From positions 62,001-126,000 of the forward strand of contig CAWFQE010000002.1 in the NCBI GenBank assembly GCA_963817885.1: a stretch of 64,000 nt of DNA, written 5' to 3'. Origin of the DNA: CAVOHU01 sp963817885 (GTDB lineage: Bacteria; Acidobacteriota; Vicinamibacteria; Vicinamibacterales; JAKQTR01). The position numbers were made by a program, and so were the translations under genes. Below are positions 58,578-64,000 of this stretch, piece by piece. The first letter of the stretch is position 1; each line of letters starts with the position of its first letter. Under the pieces are notes generated by a model, which was given only the letters and a program-made list of their open reading frames with translations, was not told the origin of the DNA and did not search any database.

Positions 58578-59261
58578 TTAGTCTCGTCGAGACAGGTAAT
58601 AGACCTTGGGCAGGGTGCCCAGGCCTTCCTGAAGTCGGAATGCGCGCGGATCGCGCGCCAGTTCGGCGACCCGGTGCGTCGGGTCTTCGAGATTCCCGAA
58701 CGTGATCGCACCGGTCGGACAACTCTCGGCGCAGGCCGGCACATAGTCCTGCTCGCGCAGCTCGCGCCCCTCGACCCGCGCGTTCTCCCGGGCCTTCTGC
58801 AGCCGGTGGCTGCAGAACGTGCACTTCTCGACGACACCCACCGGCCTCACCGACACGTCGGGATTCAGGCCGGCCTCGGTCGATGGCGGGTGCTCCGGAC
58901 GCCGCCAGTTGAAGAACTTCACCGTGTACGGGCATGCGTTGGCGCAGTACCGGCAGCCGATGCACCGCGCGTAGATCTGATTGACGATGCCCTCGTGATC
59001 GATCGACGTCGCCTGGACCGGGCACACCAGCGTGCAGGGCGGCCGATCGCAATGCATGCACGGCTGGGGCACGAAGCGGGCCCGCAGATCGGGCCACTCG
59101 CCTTCGATCTCGGTCCGCACCTGCATCCACGAGATCGTGCGGTGCTCGGAGGCGGCCTTCGGCCCGCCGACCGCCACGTTGTTCTCGGAGCGGCAGGCAA
59201 TCTCGCACGCCTGGCACCCGTTGCACCGCCCGAGATCGATGACCATTCCCCAACGCGCCAT
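58578..59261 (-). CDS. 4Fe-4S ferredoxin-type electron-transfer subunit
   Basis: 227 residues from ATG 59261 with GGGGAGA upstream. Four cysteine clusters: CNGCQACEIAC, CMHCDRPPCTLVCP, CIGCRYCANACPY, and CTFCSHR/CAESCPTGA. This is the four-cluster subunit (PsrB/HybA/QrcC/ActB-C-terminal type). In ACIII the same domain is fused to the molybdopterin-like protein; here it is separate. Confidence 0.92.
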   Translation of the reverse strand: MARWGMVIDLGRCNGCQACEIACRSENNVAVGGPKAASEHRTISWMQVRTEIEGEWPDLRARFVPQPCMHCDRPPCTLVCPVQATSIDHEGIVNQIYARCIGCRYCANACPYTVKFFNWRRPEHPPSTEAGLNPDVSVRPVGVVEKCTFCSHRLQKARENARVEGRELREQDYVPACAESCPTGAITFGNLEDPTHRVAELARDPRAFRLQEGLGTLPKVYYLSRRD

Positions 59262-59272
59262 GCCCGTCTCCC

Positions 59273-61618
59273 CTAGAGTGCAACCAGCCGCACGCGTGTC
59301 GAGTACCAATCGGGCATGCCGCTCACCGGATCCACCCGTCCGCCGATCGCGGCCAGCGGATTGGCGCCCCGGGCCTCGCCCCATCCCTCGACGTACGAGT
59401 GCAGGCCGTACGGCACGTTGACGACGCCGGGCTGAGCGCCCTGGAACAGCCGGACGATGGCCTCGAACCCGCCCTGCTTCGACTCGACCCGGACGCGCTG
59501 ACCGGACTGAAGGCCCTGCCGTCGCGCGGTCTCGGGGCCGATTTCCACCCACGTTTCCCACGCACTGCCATTGAGCACGCCCAGATGCTCGAGCAGCCAC
59601 GGCATCAGCGGAGTCCCGCCCGAGGCGAGCGTCATGACGCGGAACGGCACCAATTGGAGCGGGAACTCACCCGGGCTGCCGGCCTCGGCCGCGTTCGACG
59701 CCACCACCGGCAGGAATCCTTCGGCAAGCGGCGCGCCCGATGCCGCCAGGCGCTGGCGGGCCTCGGCCGGGAAGATCCAGACACGGCCGTCGGCATGCTG
59801 CGAGGCGCCGCTCCTGTCCTGGTAGTCCACCAGCGGGTCGAACCAGCCGCCCGTGTCGAGGATCCCCTGCCAGAACTCCTCGGGCGCCTGGCCGTGCGGC
59901 ATCCACCAGCCTCGTCCCTCCAGCTCGCGCAGCTCGCGCTGCCGGAACAGATCGACGAAGCTGCTCCCGCGACTGGCCGAGGCCAGCGCGAGCCCACGCT
60001 GGTGCACGAGTTCTTCGACCGATGTCCACCGCGCAAACCTGGCGGCCTCGCCGCCGAGCCGGGATGCGAGGCCGAGGATCACGTCGCCGGTGGCGCGCGT
60101 GTCCTGGAGCGGCTTGCTGACCACCGGCCGCACCACCCCCCAGACCGGCGAACTGACGGCGGCCGGCGCGAGGCCGTCCTGCCAGCGCTCCAGGTACGTG
60201 TGATCGGGCAGCAGCAGGTTCGCGTAGCGCGCGCTCTCGTCGAAGAACGGCGAGAACGACACGACCATCGGCACGCTCGACAGCGCCTTCCGCGCGGCCT
60301 CGGGGTTGGGAGACGACGCAACCGGGTTCGCGTGGTACAGGAACGCCACCTTGGCCGGGGCGCTGGCATCGCCAGTTGCGGCAGGCCAGCTGGTCGAGGT
60401 GAGCGGAGCGTTCGAGAGATCGACCGCTCCGGCCGCGGCCTGATCGGCTGGTCCCGGCAGCGCCGGCATGGGCCCCTGTATGAGCAGGCCGCCCGGGCGA
60501 TTGAGCCGTCCGGTGAGCGTGTTGAGCGCGTGGATGGCCAGCGCGTCGGAGAGTCCGCCGGCCCGCCAGGACACGGCGTGGTCCCACACGGCGACGGCGC
60601 GACGGGCGGCCCCGAAGGTCTTGGCGAGCGATGTCAGCCGCGCCACCGGCACGCCGGTTCGGGCTGACACGTCCTCGGGCCGGCCGTGCCGGAGCACGAG
60701 CGTGCGGAAGCCCACGTGCCGGGTGCCGTCGGGCGCGGTCCAGTCCTCCCACCCGGACACGTCCTGCGCGACGGCGTCCGCGTCGTAGAGGCCCTCCTTC
60801 ACGATGACGTAGGCGAGTCCAAGCGCGAGGGTGCCGTAGGTGCCGGGCCGGACCGGCACGAACTGATCCGCGCTCACCGCGCTTCGCGAGAGCCGGACAT
60901 CAGCCTGGATCCAGCGCGGCGCCTGGCGTCCCTCGCCTTCGCGCGCCCGGGCCGCCCGGGACATGGCCCACCACGCCTCGGAGAGCCCCGCACCGAACGA
61001 CAGGACGAGGTCGGCGCCCGCGAGGTCATAGGCGGGCGGCGCGGCGATGCCCTGGCACATGCGCAGCACGTCTGCGGAACCGTCCCGGTAGTCATCGACC
61101 GTGATGCGCCTGGTGCCGCACGCACCGCAGAATCCCGCGATCAGCTCCCCCATCACGCCGGATTGGTCGCCGACCAGCCACTCCACCGACGCGCCTCGAC
61201 CCGGTGCGCCCGCCGCCTTGAGTGCGGCCGTCAGGCGATCGAGAGCGGCGTCCCAGGAAATGGGCTCGAACCGGTCCGATCCCGGCGGCCCGACACGCTG
61301 CATCGGTCCCTTGAGCCGGCCCGGATGGTAGAGCAGCTGCAGCCCGGCCCGGCCCTTCGGACACAAGCCCCCCTGGCTCACCGGATGCAGCGGGTTGCCG
61401 TCGATGCGCGTGGGGCGCCCATCCACCAGGCGGACCCTGATGCCGCAATGCGCCGGGCAGAGCAGGCACGTCGAGGCAACGAACGTCTCCTCGTTCGGCG
61501 CCCAGTCCGGACCGAAGTGCGGAGGCGCGAGTGGGAACTGATGCGAGAACGCGCCCAGGCCGAAGCCGATACCGGCGCCCGTGGCACCGACGAGGAAGCT
61601 GCGGCGGCTGATGATCAC
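59273..61618 (-). CDS. Molybdopterin oxidoreductase-family large subunit with Tat signal
   Basis: 781 residues. Twin-arginine signal (SRRSFLVGA), [4Fe-4S] site CLLCPAHCGIRVRL then GGLCPKG, MopB-type domains with AVWDHAVSWRAGGLSDALAIHALNTLTGRLNRPGG and a C-terminal MGD-binding barrel (LASGGTPLMPWLLEHLG, GPETARRQGLQSGQRVRVES). Homologues are the catalytic or (in Qrc and ACIII) cofactor-less subunit; the cysteine cluster suggests a metal-competent form here. The active-site protein ligand is not obvious. Substrate unknown. Confidence 0.88.
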   Translation of the reverse strand: MIISRRSFLVGATGAGIGFGLGAFSHQFPLAPPHFGPDWAPNEETFVASTCLLCPAHCGIRVRLVDGRPTRIDGNPLHPVSQGGLCPKGRAGLQLLYHPGRLKGPMQRVGPPGSDRFEPISWDAALDRLTAALKAAGAPGRGASVEWLVGDQSGVMGELIAGFCGACGTRRITVDDYRDGSADVLRMCQGIAAPPAYDLAGADLVLSFGAGLSEAWWAMSRAARAREGEGRQAPRWIQADVRLSRSAVSADQFVPVRPGTYGTLALGLAYVIVKEGLYDADAVAQDVSGWEDWTAPDGTRHVGFRTLVLRHGRPEDVSARTGVPVARLTSLAKTFGAARRAVAVWDHAVSWRAGGLSDALAIHALNTLTGRLNRPGGLLIQGPMPALPGPADQAAAGAVDLSNAPLTSTSWPAATGDASAPAKVAFLYHANPVASSPNPEAARKALSSVPMVVSFSPFFDESARYANLLLPDHTYLERWQDGLAPAAVSSPVWGVVRPVVSKPLQDTRATGDVILGLASRLGGEAARFARWTSVEELVHQRGLALASASRGSSFVDLFRQRELRELEGRGWWMPHGQAPEEFWQGILDTGGWFDPLVDYQDRSGASQHADGRVWIFPAEARQRLAASGAPLAEGFLPVVASNAAEAGSPGEFPLQLVPFRVMTLASGGTPLMPWLLEHLGVLNGSAWETWVEIGPETARRQGLQSGQRVRVESKQGGFEAIVRLFQGAQPGVVNVPYGLHSYVEGWGEARGANPLAAIGGRVDPVSGMPDWYSTRVRLVAL

Positions 61619-61631
61619 GAGTGCATCCCCC

Positions 61632-62168
61632 TCATCTGTGACACGCCGTGCAGTCGGTCTGGACGCTCTGTCGCGTGTGGCAGTCCGTGCAGGTCTTCAT
61701 CGTGATCCGAATCAGCGGTCGCGAGGGCGGCGCGGTCGAGTCCGCAATCGCCCCGTGGCACGTCGGGCACTGGAGCTTGGCGACGGTGACGTGGCGCCGG
61801 TGCGAGTAGTACGCGTGGTCAGGCAGCCGGAAGAGTTTCTTGAACGAGGGCGGCGAGGCAGACGCGGCCAGCGTGATCAGCTTCTGTTCTTCGGGCGACT
61901 TGGTCAGCGGCTGCGCATGGCAGCCGGTGCAGACTGATAGATCCGGCAGGCCCGAGTGCTGGTGATCGGCGTAGTACAGATGACAGACGGAGCACTCCAG
62001 CCCCGCATCCTTGACATGTTTCAGGTGGTTGAACTGAATGGGCTGCACCGTGGCCCCGTTCGGGTCGAAGGCGGCGCGGCCGGCCAGGAACCCGCCGCCG
62101 GCCATCAGCACGGTGAACGCCCCGACCAGCAGCCGTTCAGTCGGACTGAACTTCTCGTCGAAGATCAC
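61632..62168 (-). CDS. Pentahaem cytochrome c, membrane anchored
   Basis: 178 residues. One N-terminal helix (VGAFTVLMAGGGFLAGRAAF) without signal cleavage, then five CxxCH sites (CSVCH, CTGCH, CPTCH, CTDCH, CTACH) with nearby His (FNHLKHV, YYSHRRHV), as in QrcA/ActA-like multihaem proteins. First gene of the redox operon: pentahaem cytochrome, molybdopterin protein, 4Fe-4S protein, NrfD, tetrahaem cytochrome. Confidence 0.9.
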   Translation of the reverse strand: MIFDEKFSPTERLLVGAFTVLMAGGGFLAGRAAFDPNGATVQPIQFNHLKHVKDAGLECSVCHLYYADHQHSGLPDLSVCTGCHAQPLTKSPEEQKLITLAASASPPSFKKLFRLPDHAYYSHRRHVTVAKLQCPTCHGAIADSTAPPSRPLIRITMKTCTDCHTRQSVQTDCTACHR

Positions 62169-62218
62169 AGAATCGACTCCTCAATCCGACTGGTCACGGC
62201 TCTTGCGAGACCCGGTTG

Positions 62219-62707
62219 TCAGATTCCCGCGCCCGTCGCGCCAGAAGCCAGCCGTCGTTGCAGCTCACGCGCCCACAGTGCCTGGAACATCGACAGGCGA
62301 TTGGCCATGAGCTCGGCGATGCCGTCGACGACCACCCGTCCGATCTCCTGATCGCTCTCGAACAGCTGAAGCAGGTCGTGCCTCCCGAAGGCGATCACCT
62401 CGGTCGGATCCTTCGCCCGCGCCGACAGGGTGAACCGGAACGGCCTGACCAGCGCGGACCAGCCGACCGTCTTGCCCGGCCCCGCCGATTCGACGGTGAT
62501 GTCCTTGACGACCCCGCCCATGCTGAGCGGAAAGCACAGGTCGATCTCGCCGCTGCCCACGATGCAGATGTGCTGGGCGGCGTCCCCGAGCAGGAACAGG
62601 TACTCACCCGCCCGCAGGCTCCGAGGCCTCCCGATGGCCCCGAGCCGCAGCAGCCTGCTCGCGCTCAGACCTTTGAACAGCTCGGCCGTCCTGATGCGTT
62701 CGTCCAT
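62219..62707 (-). CDS. Cyclic-nucleotide-binding protein without HTH
   Basis: 162 residues from ATG 62707. One cNMP beta-roll (LRAGEYLFLLGDAAQHICIVGSGEIDLCF, then GWSALVRPFRFTLSARAKDPTEVIAF). No helix-turn-helix follows, so it is not a CRP-type activator; perhaps a signal-sensing adaptor of the redox operon 51 bp downstream. It resembles the cNMP domain at the end of the 4Fe-4S membrane gene at 14 kb. Confidence 0.8.
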   Translation of the reverse strand: MDERIRTAELFKGLSASRLLRLGAIGRPRSLRAGEYLFLLGDAAQHICIVGSGEIDLCFPLSMGGVVKDITVESAGPGKTVGWSALVRPFRFTLSARAKDPTEVIAFGRHDLLQLFESDQEIGRVVVDGIAELMANRLSMFQALWARELQRRLASGATGAGI

Positions 62708-62819
62708 TCGTGTCCCCGCCTGGCCACACTTCCGGCGACGTGATTCGAAGCAGGCTTGTCGCAGACGCAGCCTGAATCGAATCCCTTCCGGGCCGCGTGG
62801 GTCGTGGTTCGCGCGATTG

Positions 62820-63164
62820 TCAGTGCACGTGGACAGGCGTGCCGGTCTGTCGATACAGATTGTCAATCGAGGGGTGGTGGACAAACTGCGCCACCAGCTC
62901 CTGCTCGAGACGGACGTGATCCTCCAGCCTGACGACCAGCGCGTCGTCGAACACGAAGGGCGGCGGCGAGGCCACATCCTGCGACGGTGCGAAGAAGCGC
63001 GGCTCGGCAGCCATCGTCGCGGCAGAGAGAGCGGCTTCGGCGTCACGCGCCTTGGCCTGCTCGGTACGTTCCTTCTCCGTGTTCAGGTACCCCGCCGTGA
63101 GCAGCAGCGTCATCCCGACGAAGAGCGATCCGAGTACGAGCACGAGAGCGGTTGTCGCTTCCAT
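62820..63164 (-). CDS. Small membrane protein with acidic tail, hypothetical
   Basis: 114 residues from ATG 63164 with GGGGGAGG upstream. One helix (LVLVLGSLFVGMTLLLTAGYL) followed by a charged, then Pro-rich region (ASPPPFVFDDALVVRLEDHVRLEQELVAQFVHHP). No domain recognised. Its position before the cNMP gene and redox operon suggests association, not proof. Confidence 0.6.
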   Translation of the reverse strand: MEATTALVLVLGSLFVGMTLLLTAGYLNTEKERTEQAKARDAEAALSAATMAAEPRFFAPSQDVASPPPFVFDDALVVRLEDHVRLEQELVAQFVHHPSIDNLYRQTGTPVHVH

Positions 63165-63497
63165 GTCTTGTCCTCCCCCGCTTCCGCCTATAGCAAGTCC
63201 CGTTCCCCGTTCGGGCCTGGTCGTCGTCTCTGCGCCGCGCGGACGGCAATCTGCGGCGGCCGGGCCGGTCGGCAGCCTCCCGCCACGAGCGCGCTGCGCC
63301 CTGCACGGGCCTGCGCAATCGCGCGCCTGCTGCATGGAAGCGGCGATGACCAGGCGACGGGGGGGAGCCGGGCTGCGGGGGCTCTGGGCGGGAGATGCCG
63401 GCACGCCATCAGCGATCGTGAGAGCCGAACGCTGATCCTGGTGCTGCCGGGCCTGACGGAAGTGACAGGTGCCCGCTCGCGTGTTTTGTCAGAACTG
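63165..63497. other. Intergenic region
   Basis: GC-rich, Arg-coding in all frames, no gene or repeat that I can support. It likely includes the promoter of the small membrane protein and redox operon and the end of the sigma-54 activator gene. Confidence 0.5.
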
Positions 63498-64000
63498 TCA
63501 GGTTCGACGGCTCGGGCGCCGATCCGGCGAGCCCGTCGAGGCGAGCGGCTTGTCCCGGTGCCGCTCGAGGATCCGGTAGAAGGTGCGTTCGGACATCCCG
63601 AGCGCCATGGCGGCCCGCGACCTGTTGCCCCCGACCCGCTCGAGCACCCACATGATGTGGCGGCGCTGAACCTCCCGCAAGGACGGCATCCCATCGTTGC
63701 CGGTGACGCTCGGCACGACATCGGCGCCCCGCACGGTGGTTGGAAGGTCCTCGAGGTGAATGATGTCTCCATCGCACAGCACGTAGCTCTGTTCGATCAC
63801 GTGGATGAGTTCCCGCACGTTGCCGGGCCACGCGTGGCGCCTCAGCGCATCGAGCGCCATGGCGTCCACGACCTTGGTGGACGAGAACCGCCGGTTGAAC
63901 CGGCTGATGAAGTAGTCCACCAGCTCGGGAATGTCCTCGGGCCTGGCGCGCAGCGGCGGGATCGTCACCGTGAAGGTGGCCAGGCGGTAATAGAGGTCCT
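63498..64000 (-). CDS. Sigma-54-dependent regulator, C-terminal part
   Basis: The gene enters from the right edge. DLYYRLATFTVTIPPLRARPEDIPELVDYFI is the end of the AAA+ sigma-54 interaction domain, HAWPGNVRELIHVIEQ its sensor II, and GGNRSRAAMALGMSERTFYRILERH a Fis-type helix-turn-helix. A sensory or receiver domain is outside the window. It probably controls the redox operon on its left, possibly from a -24/-12 promoter; I could not identify that box. Confidence 0.9.
   Translation of the reverse strand, partial: DLYYRLATFTVTIPPLRARPEDIPELVDYFISRFNRRFSSTKVVDAMALDALRRHAWPGNVRELIHVIEQSYVLCDGDIIHLEDLPTTVRGADVVPSVTGNDGMPSLREVQRRHIMWVLERVGGNRSRAAMALGMSERTFYRILERHRDKPLASTGSPDRRPSRRT

Noticed and set aside
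57422..58705. 427-codon plus-strand frame opposite NrfD
   Set aside because: Charged shadow of hydrophobic helices; no start context.

Overview
The window is very GC-rich and densely coded on both strands. A tricorn-type protease, HTH/TPR regulators, multihaem and molybdoenzyme redox genes, carboxypeptidase-regulatory-like lipoproteins and spoIIE/CHASE signalling together suggest an Acidobacteriota genome, perhaps class Vicinamibacteria. No rRNA or marker gene is present, so this is inference. At least seventeen places where a conserved protein jumps frame, nearly all fitting one extra base, point to an assembly with uncorrected insertion errors. I annotate such genes as single genes and give the approximate position of each jump.

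Layout. 1-27.4 kb is chromosomal backbone: the end of a tricorn protease; a rhodanese-K+ channel fusion read through an in-frame UGA (possible selenoprotein); an MFS transporter and a radical SAM protein; a signalling/redox cluster (CHASE-PAS-SpoIIE phosphatase, flavin/2Fe-2S reductase, cNMP-binding membrane 4Fe-4S protein); a YgjP-type metallopeptidase; a membrane TPR protein; a giant 2-hydroxyacyl-CoA dehydratase activase with its dehydratase partner; a sugar kinase and transporter pair; a glycosyltransferase; and a divergent arsR/arsM arsenic module.

27.6-43.8 kb looks like a genomic island. It starts in a tRNA-Lys(CTT) gene, and a 25-bp copy of the 3' half of that tRNA lies at 43746-43770. 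Inside are two HigBA-like pairs and a third, decayed one, MazEF-like, HicAB and VapBC pairs, a HipA/YjjJ-type kinase, two hydrolases, a tyrosine-recombinase remnant, a truncated Hen1 gene, a zinc-ribbon Ser/Thr kinase, lipoproteins and an IS200/IS605-type element. Seven copies of an ~80-bp repeat, all in one orientation, separate these cassettes. The repeat encodes a conserved 25-codon peptide on the minus strand and ends in sequence resembling the tRNA 3' end. This is the most likely undescribed system in the window: a tRNA-linked or integron-like cassette array.

43.8-64 kb is backbone again: an HTH/TPR regulator split by an amber codon, lipoproteins, a DUF2844-DUF3443-secretin operon, a methyltransferase, a GT39-like membrane glycosyltransferase, a GcvT-family protein with several frameshifts, seven tandem 66/67-bp repeats, and a minus-strand respiratory operon (pentahaem cytochrome, molybdopterin oxidoreductase, 4Fe-4S protein, NrfD, tetrahaem cytochrome). 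Next to the operon lie a cNMP-binding protein, a small membrane protein and the C-terminal half of a sigma-54 activator.
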